Shown here piece after piece: positions 14,441-23,689 of a DNA stretch of 64,000 bases. Each line of letters opens with the position of its first letter. Position 1 is the first letter of the stretch. The notes under the pieces were generated by a model. That model did not search any database. It saw only the letters and a list, made by a program, of their open reading frames with translations, and was not told the DNA's origin. The translations under genes were made by a program, and so were the position numbers. Source of the DNA: a bacterium (GTDB taxonomy: Bacteria; Bacteroidota; Ignavibacteria; Ignavibacteriales; Ignavibacteriaceae); assembly GCA_016716565.1 (NCBI GenBank), contig JADJWC010000003.1, positions 657,836 to 721,835 of the forward strand. The letters are read 5' to 3'.

Positions 14441-14956
14441 ATGCGAATTATCCTTACCATTTTTTCCTTATTGATTGTCTGCCAGCACATTACATATTCA
14501 CAGCAGGAAGACTACCAGCTTGGTTTAAGTCAGAGTTATCGGGGTCAGAACCAGGGTGCGTATTATGATTACTCCGATCCGGAGGGATTGAATATAAAAG
14601 TATCTGTTTGGGGTTACGTTAAATATCCGGGCAGATACGTAATTCCTCAGAAGAGTGATATTAAGGATCTGATATCATACGCAGGAGGTATTTCGGATGA
14701 TTCTTATCTTGATGATATCAGAATTTATAAAACTCTGCCTGACTCAACACAGCAAATGTTGAAATTTAATTATGAAGATCTCTGGTGGGAAGAAGATCTC
14801 AATCAAAACTTAACTATCTATAAAATGGAAGCCGGAGATGTGCTTGTCGTACCTGGAAGACCAAGATTATACTGGGAAGATTATCTGACTCTTTCGCTTT
14901 CAATCGTCGGTGTTTTACTTTCATTAACAACTCTAATTATAACAGCAAATAATTAA
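14441..14956 (+). CDS. SLBB-domain polysaccharide export protein (Wza-like, short)
   Basis: About 171 residues. A signal peptide (RIILTIFSLLIVCQHITYS) is followed by an SLBB domain (ISVWGYVKYPGRYVIP-like core, then IKDLISYAGGISDDSYLDDIRIYKT) and GDVLVVPGRP. It ends in a membrane helix (LTLSLSIVGVLLSLTTLIIT). The Poly_export domain of full Wza is absent. The protein would sit in the inner membrane with its SLBB domain in the periplasm. It is 7 bases upstream of the Wzc-like gene. I start at the ATG at 14441 rather than the GTG just before it. Confidence 0.78.
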   Translation: MRIILTIFSLLIVCQHITYSQQEDYQLGLSQSYRGQNQGAYYDYSDPEGLNIKVSVWGYVKYPGRYVIPQKSDIKDLISYAGGISDDSYLDDIRIYKTLPDSTQQMLKFNYEDLWWEEDLNQNLTIYKMEAGDVLVVPGRPRLYWEDYLTLSLSIVGVLLSLTTLIITANN

Positions 14957-14963
14957 TAATACT

Positions 14964-17184
14964 ATGGCAGACGAACAACAGGACGTTCAGACTATTCATC
15001 AAACCAATACCTTCAAAGATTACATAAGATTAATAAGAGCTAACTGGATACCGGTTGCAGTAATTACTCTCGCAGGTCTTATTGTCGCATTCATATATGC
15101 AATAAATGCAATAGATATTTATAAATCTACTGCAGCGATAAAAATATCAAGACCTCAGGGCGGAAGTGTTTTAACTTCACCTCTTCTTCCGGAATTCCAG
15201 GAATGGGGTAATGATCGTTTCATTGCTAATGAAATTGAAATAATGAGATCTTTTACTGCAAGACAAATGGTTGCAGTAACATTAATTGACAGTTTTTACC
15301 GAGATACTGATAAATCCAGATACTTTGTTCTCAAGGATAATAAAGCAATTGAGAATGCCTCCGATAATACTGTAAAGACTGCAGATGATCTTGCTGCTAC
15401 GCTGAGTGATGTTTCTATTGACCAGAAAAGAGGATTGGATATTATAGAAATCAGCGCTCTTTCGCCATCACCTTTTGAAGCTGCGCTAATCGCTAATGTC
15501 TATGCACAGCAATACAAAACTCTGAATCTTGAACAGAACCGAAATCAGCTTACTCTTGTCACGAACTTTCTTGATGAACAGAGAAAAGAAAAATATGATG
15601 AGTTGAATGCCGCAGAAGAAACATTACGTGATTTCCAGGAAAGAGGAGGACTGATAGCTCTCGATGAACGTGCATCAACTCTTATCAGCGTACTTGCACA
15701 ATTTGAAGCTCAGAAAAGTGCAACACAGGTTGACCTGATGGCGTCGAATAAAGTATTGGAGAATCTGAGAAAAGAACTGCAGGCACAGAACCCGAGAATG
15801 GCGGATTATTTGACAAGCCTCACTTCTCAGAAATATATAACAGCGATACAGGAAGAGATTGCAAAACTCGAAGTTAATAAACAGGTTGCCATTTAAGGAA
15901 AGACGGCTTAACTGAGGAATCACCAATGATACAGGAATATGATAGAAAGATTAGTGAATTAAGAAAGCAGCTTGATAAAGAGCTGGAAGTATTGAAAGCA
16001 GGGATCTTTGCAAGCAGTCCTGAAGAAGTAAAGAGCTAACTCAGAAGATTATTGCAGAGGAAGTTAGAAATCAATCACTCGAAACATCAATAAAGGAACT
16101 TGATAAAATTGTTGAAGGCTACGAAGCAAGATTTATGAAGCTTCCTAAAAATGCTATAGAGCTTGCAAGACTTAAAAGAAATTCAGAAGCTCTCGAAAAA
16201 CTTTACCTGATGATTGAGCAAAGATACCAGGAAGCATTAATTAATGAACAATCACAGCCGGGAAATGTTTTAATAATCGATGAAGCACGAATTCCGCAAT
16301 ATCCGTCAAAACCAAACCGCAAGCTTATAATTATCATTGGATTTTTACTCGGTGCAGGATTAGCAGTCGGGTATGTATTTGTTAAGAATTATTTTGATGA
16401 TACGGTTAAATCACCTGACGATATTGAAAACAGAAAGATAAATGTGCTTGCGTGGATACCGCATTTCGAAAGCACTATTGCTGGTGATCAATCGATTCAA
16501 TTTATCGTTGACAAGCTCCCGGATTCTATTCCGAGTGAAGCGTTCCGAGCATTGAGAACGCGTATTCAATTTTCCAGGATTAATACTGAGTCATTAAAAT
16601 CTATTTTAATAACTTCCTCAGCACCGCAGGAAGGAAAGACAACGATAGCAGCAAACCTTGCCGGAAGTTTTGCTCATTCAAAAAAGAAAGTTCTTCTTAT
16701 TGATTGCGATCTGAGAAAGCCATCTGTTCATAAATTATTCAACAGGGATAAAGTTCCTGGATTGATCGACCATCTTGTGGGTGCAGCCAAACTGGATGAG
16801 ATACTCGTTAAATCGAATATTCCGAATCTCAGCTATATACCTTCCGGAACGATTCCTCCTAACCCCGCCGAAATGCTTGATTCACTGGAGTTGAGAAATT
16901 TCCTGAAATCTTTACGTGATAAATTCGATCTAATAATTCTTGATTCACCACCGATCATTGCAGTTACGGATAGTGAAATCCTTACAAGTATGGTAGATGG
17001 TACTTTGTTGGTTGTTTCTTCAGAAAATACTGAAATCGATATGATGGAGCGTTCAGTTGAACTTATCAGAAGGGAGAATACTCAATTCCTCGGTACCGTT
17101 CTTAATAACTTTAGCTATAAGTCAGGATACGGTTCGTACTACAAATATTATTATTACTATTCCCGCCCGGAAGCGAAAACGTAA
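14964..17184 (+). CDS. Wzc-type polysaccharide co-polymerase / tyrosine autokinase, two frameshifts
   Basis: Three consecutive frames form one protein of about 740 residues. The first (14964-15896) has the Wzz domain with one membrane helix (WIPVAVITLAGLIVAFIYAI) and the coiled-coil start. The second (about 15893-16038, including SPMIQEYDRKISELRKQ) links to the third (about 16038-17184). The third carries the second helix (KLIIIIGFLLGAGLAVGYVF), Walker A (SAPQEGKTTIAANLA), Walker A' (LLIDCDLRKP), Walker B (LIILDSPPI) and a C-terminal tyrosine cluster (YGSYYKYYYYYSRP). Each break is consistent with one lost base. Wzc proteins control chain length of exported polysaccharide through autophosphorylation of the tail. 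Sequencing error is more likely than loss of function. Confidence 0.85.
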
Positions 17185-17318
17185 GAAATAATAGAACGCT
17201 GAATACGCAGATTGGTCTGATCAGCACAGATATAATTAATTGCAGACCACTTATATTCAAACAAATTATTTTGATCAGTCATTATCCGTTTGATCAGTAC
17301 GATTCGTGTTCCATTATA
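17185..17318. repeat. Convergent gap with TTGATCAGT direct repeats
   Basis: The 134 bases between two convergent genes hold TTGATCAGT twice (ATTTTGATCAGTCATTATC and CGTTTGATCAGTAC) and a CTGATCAGCACAGAT sequence. No clear U-tract terminator is visible. Confidence 0.45.
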
Positions 17319-18479
17319 TTAAAGTAAGAACGACATCAAAATACCCGCAGCTACCGCAGAACCAATAACGCCAGCCACATTAGGTGCCATTGCGTGCATA
17401 AGTAAATGATTTGTCTTATCGTATTGAAGTCCGATTATCTGTGATACTCTTGCACTATCGGGAACTGCTGATACACCCGCGTTACCAATTAGCGGATTGA
17501 TTTTATTTTCATCAGTGAGAAATAAGTTCATCACTTTCGCAAAAACCACACCTCCGAAAGTTGCTATCATAAATGACAAAGCACCCAGTCCAAAAATTCC
17601 GATCGAGTTTGCTGTAAGAAAAGTAGTAGCTTGTGTTGAAGCTCCGACTGTTATTCCAATAAGTATTGTGACTATGTCGATTAGGGGACCTTTTGCTGTA
17701 TCTGCAAGTCTTTTAGTGACTCCGCTTTCTTTTAAAAGATTTCCAAAGAAAAGCATGCCAAGCAAGGGCAATGCACTCGGTGTGATGAAAGTGGTCAACA
17801 GCAATCCGACTATCGGAAACATTACTTTTTCAGTTTTGGATACTGAGCGGGGAGGCTTCATCCTGATCCTGCGTTCTTTGTCATTTGTTAACAGCTTCAT
17901 TATCGGAGGCTGGATTACAGGAACCAGTGCCATATAAGAATAAGCAGATACAGCTATTGCACCCATCAATTCTGGGGCTAACTTGGATGATAAAAATATT
18001 GCTGTTGGACCATCTGCACCGCCGATAATTCCGATAGCAGCAGCCTGCTCAGGGATAAATCCAAGTAGCAAGGCAAGCATATACGCACCAAATATTCCCA
18101 GTTGTGCAGCTGCTCCAAGTAAAATCAATTTAGGATTTGATAGCAGTGTTGAAAAATCTGTCATTGCACCGATACCCAGAAATATAAGCGGAGGATATAC
18201 ACCTTTGATTACTCCAAAGTAAAGATAGTTCATCACGCTTCCAGGTTCATAAACTCCAAGCTGAAGGTTTGCTTCCTGTAAGAAGGGAATATTTCCTATT
18301 AAAATACCGAAGCCGATTGGAACTAGCAGAAGTGGCTCATATTCTTTTGTTATAGCCAAATAAATAAATATCAATCCGACTGCTATCATAACAATATGAC
18401 CTGTAGTCATATTTGCGAAAGCCGTGTAACGGAAAAATTGGGTTATACCGTGATTCAGAAATTCAAAAAAACCACCCAT
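17319..18479 (-). CDS. Na+-pumping decarboxylase, beta (membrane) subunit
   Basis: 386 residues, polytopic. It matches the OadB/MmdB/GcdB family: GAMTDFSTLLSNPK, the LGAAAQLGIFGAYMLALLLG helix, GIIGGADGPTAIFLSSKLAPEL (the D/G-rich Na+ site loop) and NPLIGNAGVSAVPDSARVSQ near the end. The subunit decarboxylates carboxybiotin and couples this to export of two Na+. It lies 2 bases after the biotin carrier gene. With mutase and epimerase upstream, methylmalonyl-CoA is the likely substrate, giving propionyl-CoA. Confidence 0.95.
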   Translation of the reverse strand: MGGFFEFLNHGITQFFRYTAFANMTTGHIVMIAVGLIFIYLAITKEYEPLLLVPIGFGILIGNIPFLQEANLQLGVYEPGSVMNYLYFGVIKGVYPPLIFLGIGAMTDFSTLLSNPKLILLGAAAQLGIFGAYMLALLLGFIPEQAAAIGIIGGADGPTAIFLSSKLAPELMGAIAVSAYSYMALVPVIQPPIMKLLTNDKERRIRMKPPRSVSKTEKVMFPIVGLLLTTFITPSALPLLGMLFFGNLLKESGVTKRLADTAKGPLIDIVTILIGITVGASTQATTFLTANSIGIFGLGALSFMIATFGGVVFAKVMNLFLTDENKINPLIGNAGVSAVPDSARVSQIIGLQYDKTNHLLMHAMAPNVAGVIGSAVAAGILMSFLL

Positions 18480-18481
18480 AG

Positions 18482-18925
18482 TTATTCACCAATCTCGATT
18501 AATATATCGCCCTCAAGTACACTATCGCCTTTTCGTACTTTAAGTGATTTAACTGTCCCTGCTTTATCAGCATTAATATTATTTTCCATTTTCATTGCTT
18601 CAAGTGTAATTAGTTTTGTTCCAGGAGTAACTTTATCTCCCTCCCGAACATGAACATCTAATATTACACCTGGTAATGGCGATTTGATAAATCCCGCTCC
18701 TTTTGGTGCCGTAGGTGCACTTGTTTTCATTTGTGACGGAACAGATTCAGTTGAAGGTACTGCAACTGAACGGACAAGTCTTGGAGTTTTAGTTGCCGAT
18801 ATTTTTCTATCTACCTCAACTTTATAAATTGTTCCGTTAACTTCTATCTCGGCAATATTTTCTTCAACGTCAAGAACCTTAACATCGTATTTATTGCCCT
18901 GAATTGTAAACTTAAAATTTTTCAT
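18482..18925 (-). CDS. Biotin carrier subunit of the decarboxylase
   Basis: 147 residues. The C-terminal biotinyl domain (residues about 78-147) holds the EAMKMEN motif, with the biotinylated lysine at 112. The N-terminal part (NKYDVKVLDVEENIAEIEVNG) and a Pro/Ala/Ser/Thr-rich linker (60-78) are typical of carriers that swing between carboxyltransferase and membrane decarboxylase. It is in the middle of the decarboxylase operon, 12 bases after the gamma/delta-like subunit. A biotin protein ligase is not in this window. Confidence 0.93.
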   Translation of the reverse strand: MKNFKFTIQGNKYDVKVLDVEENIAEIEVNGTIYKVEVDRKISATKTPRLVRSVAVPSTESVPSQMKTSAPTAPKGAGFIKSPLPGVILDVHVREGDKVTPGTKLITLEAMKMENNINADKAGTVKSLKVRKGDSVLEGDILIEIGE

Positions 18926-18937
18926 CGATGATATTCC

Positions 18938-19345
18938 TTATCTTGGATGTTGTCTTAAACCGTAAATCTTCGAGCTCCACGGAGAATAAATTTTTGAAGC
19001 TCTGTTGATTGTAAGAATGGCTGATTCCTCGTCGTGCATTTCCTGGAAGTAAAGATGCAGCGCCATCGCAATGGCAGCATTCACTTCACCCGGAATCGAG
19101 ACATCTTTTTTCTCCTTATCAATTACCCCTTCTTTACGAAGAAATCTTCTTATCTTAAGTTGAAGTACTTTGGATATATTGTAGAACACAATGTAAAGCA
19201 GGAGCAATGCAATGAATACAATGGCATAACCGATTACCGTCATTCCCAAACCGAACGGATCAACTTCTTTGAAGAATTCTGATTTACCGGTTTTGCTCAG
19301 CGTATCTGCCAGCACTTGTTGAGCTTGTAAAAAAAACATTTTCAA
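18938..19345 (-). CDS. OadG-like small membrane subunit of the decarboxylase
   Basis: 135 residues. A single membrane helix (VIGYAIVFIALLLLYIVFYN, residues about 37-56) is followed by a cytoplasmic region with NAAIAMALHLYFQEMHDEESAILTI and a basic C-terminus (SPWSSKIYGLRQHPR). This is the OadG/MmdD pattern. The subunit assembles the carboxyltransferase onto the membrane beta subunit. The gene lies 5 bases after the carboxyltransferase gene. Confidence 0.82.
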   Translation of the reverse strand: MKMFFLQAQQVLADTLSKTGKSEFFKEVDPFGLGMTVIGYAIVFIALLLLYIVFYNISKVLQLKIRRFLRKEGVIDKEKKDVSIPGEVNAAIAMALHLYFQEMHDEESAILTINRASKIYSPWSSKIYGLRQHPR

Positions 19346-19350
19346 CCTTT

Positions 19351-20910
19351 CTATAGTGGAATGTTGGAATGTTTCTTCGGAGGATTATTATCCTTTTTTG
19401 TCTTTAGCGATTCCAATGCCCTGATCACTCTGAATCTTGTATTTCTTGGTTCAATCACATCATCTATGTATCCATACTTAGCTGCAACATAAGGAGTAGC
19501 AAATTTTTTCTTATACTCTTCTTCTTTTTGCTGGAGGAATTTCATACGCTCTTCCAGATCTTTGATATCATTGTATTCTTTGCTGTAAAGAATTTCGATT
19601 GCACCTTTAGGACCCATTACAGCAATTTCTGCAGCAGGCCAGGAATAATTAATATCTCCGCGCAGATGCTTCGAACTCATTACATCGTATGCACCACCAT
19701 AAGCTTTTCTCAAAATCACAGTAACTTTTGGAACGGTTGCTTCACCATATGCAAAAAGTAATTTTGCACCATGAATAATTATACCTCCGTACTCTTGTGC
19801 AGTGCCTGGTAAGAAACCGGGAACATCAACAAAAGTTACAATCGGCATATTGAATGCATCGCAGAAACGTACAAACCTCGCAGCTTTTCTTGATGAATTT
19901 ATGTCCAATACACCTGCTAGATAATTTGGTTGGTTCGCAACAATACCGACAGGCATTCCGTTGAATCTTGCAAATCCGGTTACAATATTTGGTGCAAAAT
20001 GTCTTCCAACTTCAACGAATTCATTATAGTCAACAACTGAATGAATAACATCCTTCACATCGTACGGTTTGCTTGGATTTTCCGGAACAATTTCATTTAA
20101 ATGATCTTCCAACCTGTCGATCGGATCTGTGCAAGGAATTACCGGTGGATCCTCGAGATTATTTTGCGGTAAGTAGCTAAGCAGTTTTCTTATTAGCTGG
20201 ATTCCTTCCTCTTCAGTATCAGCAACGAAATGAGTAACACCTGATTTCGATCCATGAACCATCGCTCCACCAAGCTGTTCCTCATCAACCACTTCGCCAG
20301 TAACAGTCTTAACGACTTTCGGTCCTGTTACAAACATATAACTTGTTTCTTTTGACATAATGATGAAGTCAGTCAAAGCAGGGGAGTAAACTGCACCACC
20401 AGCACAAGGACCAAATACTGCTGAGATCTGCGGAACAACTCCTGAAGCCATTATATTTCTCTGAAAAATCTCAGCATAACCTCCTAGACTTTTAACTCCT
20501 TCCTGAATTCGCGCACCACCGCTGTCATTTATTCCGATAATTGGAGCACCGACTTTCATCGCTTTGTCCATTATCTTGCAAATCTTCTGAGCATACATTT
20601 CAGAAAGAGAACCGCCGAAGACCGTAAAATCCTGAGAGAAGACATATACCAATCTTCCATCAATTGTTCCGTAACCGGTTACTACTCCGTCCGAAAGGTA
20701 AGCTTGTTTATCGAGACCGAAATCAATACTTCGGTGAGAGACGAACATATCAAATTCTTCAAAGCTTCCTTCATCTAGCAGAAGATCGATACGTTCACGT
20801 GCGGTGAGTTTTCCTTTTTTATGCTGAGAGTCGATGCGTTTTTCGCCACCGCCAAGTCTTGCTTGTTCGCGAAGCTGCATCAGCTCTTTTATTTTATCCT
20901 GTATTGCCAT
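19351..20910 (-). CDS. mmdA: Methylmalonyl-CoA decarboxylase / acyl-CoA carboxyltransferase alpha subunit
   Basis: 519 residues, the standard length of MmdA/PccB. Two crotonase-like halves are present. The N-terminal one has RIDSQHKKGKLTARERIDLLLD and PIIGINDSGGARIQEGV. The C-terminal one has PIVTFVDVPGFLPGTAQEYGGI and ILRKAYGGAYDVMSSKHL. It transfers the carboxyl group from methylmalonyl-CoA to biotin on the carrier. Family members can also serve in propionyl-CoA carboxylase. The membrane subunits next door favour the decarboxylase role. Confidence 0.93.
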   Translation of the reverse strand: MAIQDKIKELMQLREQARLGGGEKRIDSQHKKGKLTARERIDLLLDEGSFEEFDMFVSHRSIDFGLDKQAYLSDGVVTGYGTIDGRLVYVFSQDFTVFGGSLSEMYAQKICKIMDKAMKVGAPIIGINDSGGARIQEGVKSLGGYAEIFQRNIMASGVVPQISAVFGPCAGGAVYSPALTDFIIMSKETSYMFVTGPKVVKTVTGEVVDEEQLGGAMVHGSKSGVTHFVADTEEEGIQLIRKLLSYLPQNNLEDPPVIPCTDPIDRLEDHLNEIVPENPSKPYDVKDVIHSVVDYNEFVEVGRHFAPNIVTGFARFNGMPVGIVANQPNYLAGVLDINSSRKAARFVRFCDAFNMPIVTFVDVPGFLPGTAQEYGGIIIHGAKLLFAYGEATVPKVTVILRKAYGGAYDVMSSKHLRGDINYSWPAAEIAVMGPKGAIEILYSKEYNDIKDLEERMKFLQQKEEEYKKKFATPYVAAKYGYIDDVIEPRNTRFRVIRALESLKTKKDNNPPKKHSNIPL

Positions 20911-20967
20911 TGGTAATCTTTCGAGGATTAAAAATATTTTTTAATTTTTATGTGAACGGTAAAATGT

Positions 20968-21375
20968 TCACATCGGTTTTTCACATAATTCTGTAAGAAC
21001 TCCGAATGTTGATTTGGGATGAAGGAAGGCTATGTTCAAACCTTCAGCACCTCTGCGTGGTTTTTCATCGATCAACTTAATTCCTTTGTTTTTTAAATCG
21101 TTTAATGATGAGTCAAGTCCTTTAGCTGCATAAGCGATATGATGAATTCCTTCACCGCGTTTTTCAATGAACTTTCCGATTGGACCATCTGGATCAGTAG
21201 ATTCCAGCAATTCTATTTTTGTTTGTCCAATCTGGAAGAAAGCTGTTTTTACTTTTTGATCTGCAACTTCCTCAACAGCATAGCATTTTAAACCGAGAAC
21301 ATCTTCATAAAATTTTATTGAATCATCTAAACTCTTAACAGCAATTCCGATATGTTCGATGTGAGTTAAATTCAT
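20968..21375 (-). CDS. mce: Methylmalonyl-CoA epimerase
   Basis: 135 residues, full length for this vicinal-oxygen-chelate enzyme. It has two beta-alpha-beta-beta-beta modules with the metal ligands visible: THIEHIGIAVKSLDDSIKFYED (His), KIELLEST (Glu), EGIHHIAYA (His) and GVLTELCEKP (Glu). It interconverts (R)- and (S)-methylmalonyl-CoA, linking mutase to decarboxylase. An AT-rich dispersed repeat separates it from the mutase gene. Confidence 0.95.
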   Translation of the reverse strand: MNLTHIEHIGIAVKSLDDSIKFYEDVLGLKCYAVEEVADQKVKTAFFQIGQTKIELLESTDPDGPIGKFIEKRGEGIHHIAYAAKGLDSSLNDLKNKGIKLIDEKPRRGAEGLNIAFLHPKSTFGVLTELCEKPM

Positions 21376-21382
21376 TTTAATC

Positions 21383-21418
21383 CTTCATTATACATTATGA
21401 ATTATACATTCTAAATTA
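21383..21418. repeat. AT-rich dispersed repeat between mce and the mutase gene
   Basis: CATTATACATTATGAATT followed by ATACATTCTAAATT. It is the reverse complement of the AGAATGTATAATT family. It overlaps the mutase stop codon. Confidence 0.65.
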
Positions 21419-23065
21419 AATAACCACGTGTTCTTTGTATTCACCAAAAACACCACGCATAGTATTGCAGATTTCGCCGATACTTGCATAAACTTTTACT
21501 GCATCGAGTATGAACGGCATTAAATTATCTTTTCCTTCAGCAGCTTTACGAAGCGCTTCGAGTTTTTGTCTTACTTCATCATTATTTCTTTTTGATCGGA
21601 TCTGCTTCAGGAATTTGATTTGTTCATCCTGAACTTTCATATCAATCTTCAGCAAGTCTTTATGTTCCGGTTCTTTTATCTGATATTTATTTACACCAAC
21701 GATTATCCTTTCGTTCTCTTCAATTTCCATTTCATATTTGTAAGCCGATTTCTGAATTTCATTTTGAACAAAACCTGCATCGATTGCTTCAGTCATTCCA
21801 CCCATTGAATCAATCTTATCAATATACTCATCTGCTTCTTTTTCAATAAGATCCGTCATTGCTTCTACATAGTATGATCCTGCAAGCGGATCAACAGTAT
21901 TTGCTACACCACTTTCTTCCGCAACAACCTGCTGGGTCCGCAATGCAATTCTTACTGAATCTTCAGTTGGTAAGGCTAATGCTTCATCACGTGAATTGGT
22001 ATGAAGACTTTGAGTTCCGCCAAGTACTGCAGCTAATGTTTGAATTGTAACTCGAACAATATTGTTATCAACTTGCTGAGCGGTAAGTGTTGAACCTGCA
22101 GTTTGTGTATGGAATCTTAACATCATCGATTTTGGATTCTTCGCTTTGAATCTTTCCTTCATAATTTTTGACCACAGTCTTCGGGCTGCACGAAACTTTG
22201 CTACTTCTTCCAGCAAATCGTTGTGAGAATTGAAGAAGAATGAAAGACGCTGACCAAAAGTATCAACATCAAGTCCGGCTTTAATTGCAGCATCCACGTA
22301 TGCTATTCCATTTGCGAGAGTGAATCCTACCTCCTGCGCTGCAGTCGAACCAGCTTCACGAATATGGTAACCGCTGATTGAAATTGTATTCCACTTTGGA
22401 ACTTCCTTTGAGCAATATTCAAAAATATTTGTAATTAATCTCATCGAAGGTTTTGGCGGATAGATGTATGTGCCTCTGGCGATATACTCTTTTAAAATAT
22501 CATTCTGAATAGTACCGCTGATTTTATCTCGTGTTACACCTTGCTTCTCAGCAACTGCAATGTACATCGCAAGTAAAACAGAAGCAGGAGCATTGATGGT
22601 CATCGATGTAGATACTTTATCAAGTGGAATTTTATCGAAAAGAATTTCCATATCAGCGAGTGTGTCGATAGCAACTCCAACTTTACCAACTTCACCATAA
22701 GCAATCGGATCATCACTATCGTAACCAATCTGAGTTGGAAGATCAAAAGCAACAGATAAACCTGACTGTCCCTGTCCTAAAAGATATCTATATCTTTCGT
22801 TTGATTCCTTAGCAGTCCCGAAACCTGCATACTGACGCATTGTCCAGAATCTGCCTCGATACATTGTCGGTTGTATTCCTCTCGTAAAAGGATATTCACC
22901 TGGGTAACCTGATTTTTCATCGTAATTTCCTGACACATCTACTGGAGTATATAATTCCTTAACCGGAGAAAAGGATGCGGTGGTAAACTCTTTTTTGCGT
23001 TCGGGGTTTTTCGATTTGAAACTTGTGTACGTATTCTTTAGCCATTCACTATACTTTTTCACCAA
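21416..23065 (-). CDS. Methylmalonyl-CoA mutase, large (catalytic) subunit without B12 domain
   Basis: 549 residues. It matches the MeaA/MutB catalytic barrel: YPFTRGIQPTMYRGRFWTMRQYAGF, GLSVAFDLPTQIGYDSD, NDILKEYIARGTYIYPP, and FNSHNDLLEEVAKFRAARRLW. The B12-binding DxHxxG domain is absent and must be encoded by a separate gene elsewhere, as in two-part mutases. It converts succinyl-CoA and (R)-methylmalonyl-CoA. It starts with TTG (or GTG one codon later) after AAGGAG, and is the first gene of the operon. Confidence 0.94.
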   Translation of the reverse strand: MVKKYSEWLKNTYTSFKSKNPERKKEFTTASFSPVKELYTPVDVSGNYDEKSGYPGEYPFTRGIQPTMYRGRFWTMRQYAGFGTAKESNERYRYLLGQGQSGLSVAFDLPTQIGYDSDDPIAYGEVGKVGVAIDTLADMEILFDKIPLDKVSTSMTINAPASVLLAMYIAVAEKQGVTRDKISGTIQNDILKEYIARGTYIYPPKPSMRLITNIFEYCSKEVPKWNTISISGYHIREAGSTAAQEVGFTLANGIAYVDAAIKAGLDVDTFGQRLSFFFNSHNDLLEEVAKFRAARRLWSKIMKERFKAKNPKSMMLRFHTQTAGSTLTAQQVDNNIVRVTIQTLAAVLGGTQSLHTNSRDEALALPTEDSVRIALRTQQVVAEESGVANTVDPLAGSYYVEAMTDLIEKEADEYIDKIDSMGGMTEAIDAGFVQNEIQKSAYKYEMEIEENERIIVGVNKYQIKEPEHKDLLKIDMKVQDEQIKFLKQIRSKRNNDEVRQKLEALRKAAEGKDNLMPFILDAVKVYASIGEICNTMRGVFGEYKEHVVI

Positions 23066-23119
23066 TACTAACTCCTTTCAGATTTTAATTCAAATTCGTT
23101 TCCAAAAATCTTTGGTAAG

Positions 23120-23151
23120 CAAATTTATTCGCAGTATTTCAGTTTGGCAAA
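23120..23151 (-). promoter_or_regulatory. Bacteroidota-type promoter of the methylmalonyl operon
   Basis: On the minus strand TTTG (23151-23148) is followed after 20 bases by TAAATTTG (23127-23120), an exact TAnnTTTG. Transcription would start near 23113, about 48 bases before the mutase start codon. Confidence 0.65.
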
Positions 23152-23374
23152 TATGAACTCGAGCAAAGTAGATGCCATCAGAGGTGGAAAGGATAATTTG
23201 TCCTAATTAAATTAAAGTAAGGTTTGAATTAGTCTTCTATTCATTAGAGAGAAATTCATTCTTCCTATTCTTAAAATTGAAAACCACTAAGTACTAAGCA
23301 AGTAATGTATTTCAGGAAGAATTTTAACCACTTCTTTATCCAAATTTAGTTAGTCATTGGGCAATAATCTTTTT

Positions 23375-23406
23375 TTTGCAAAATGGGATGTCATTATTTA
23401 TTTTTA
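23375..23406 (+). promoter_or_regulatory. Probable tRNA operon promoter
   Basis: TTTG at 23375-23378, 20 bases, then TATTTTTA at 23399-23406, which matches seven of eight positions of TAnnTTTG. It would start about 34 bases before tRNA-Leu. The rest of the 23066-23446 gap holds no gene that I can see. Confidence 0.4.
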
Positions 23407-23446
23407 CAGGCTCAAAATTAAAGTTTTTCGCTATTTTAGTGCTATT

Positions 23447-23535
23447 GCCGGGGTGGCGGAATTGGTAGACGCACAGGACTTAAAATCCTGTGGGAACTTG
23501 TTCCCGTGCCGGTTCGAGTCCGGCCCTCGGTACCA
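23447..23535 (+). tRNA. tRNA-Leu (anticodon TAA)
   Basis: Acceptor GCCGGGG pairs with CCTCGGT. The D-arm contains GGCGGAATTGGTAGACGC, and the anticodon loop CTTAAAA has anticodon TAA. A long variable arm (type II tRNA) is present, and the T-arm is CCGGTTCGAGTCCGG. CCA is encoded (23533-23535). Confidence 0.97.
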
Positions 23536-23538
23536 TAA

Positions 23539-23600
23539 ATAATGTATAATGAATAATTTAGAATTTACAATTCGTAATTCTACATTCTAAATTGTTAATT
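23539..23600. repeat. AT-rich dispersed repeat between two tRNA genes
   Basis: AATGTATAATGAATAATTTAG, then AATTCGTAATTCTACATTC. Two opposed copies of the AGAATGTATAATT family fill the whole space between tRNA-Leu and tRNA-Val. Confidence 0.6.
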
Positions 23601-23605
23601 AATCC

Positions 23606-23679
23606 GGGCTCTTAGCTCAGTTGGTTAGAGCGTCTGCTTGACGTGCAGAAGGTCAAAGGTTCGAATCCTTTAGAGCCCA
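23606..23679 (+). tRNA. tRNA-Val (anticodon GAC)
   Basis: Acceptor GGGCTCT/AGAGCCC, D-arm GCTCAGTTGGTTAGAGC, anticodon stem TCTGC/GCAGA with loop TTGACGT (anticodon GAC), and T-arm AAAGG-TTCGAAT-CCTTT. The 3' CCA is not encoded (ACAAA follows the discriminator). Confidence 0.96.
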
Positions 23680-23689
23680 CAAAGTTTAA

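Noticed and set aside
17497..17937. 146-codon open frame opposite the decarboxylase beta subunit
   Set aside because: It is the antisense shadow of a well-conserved gene, with no Shine-Dalgarno, and its composition merely mirrors the real gene.
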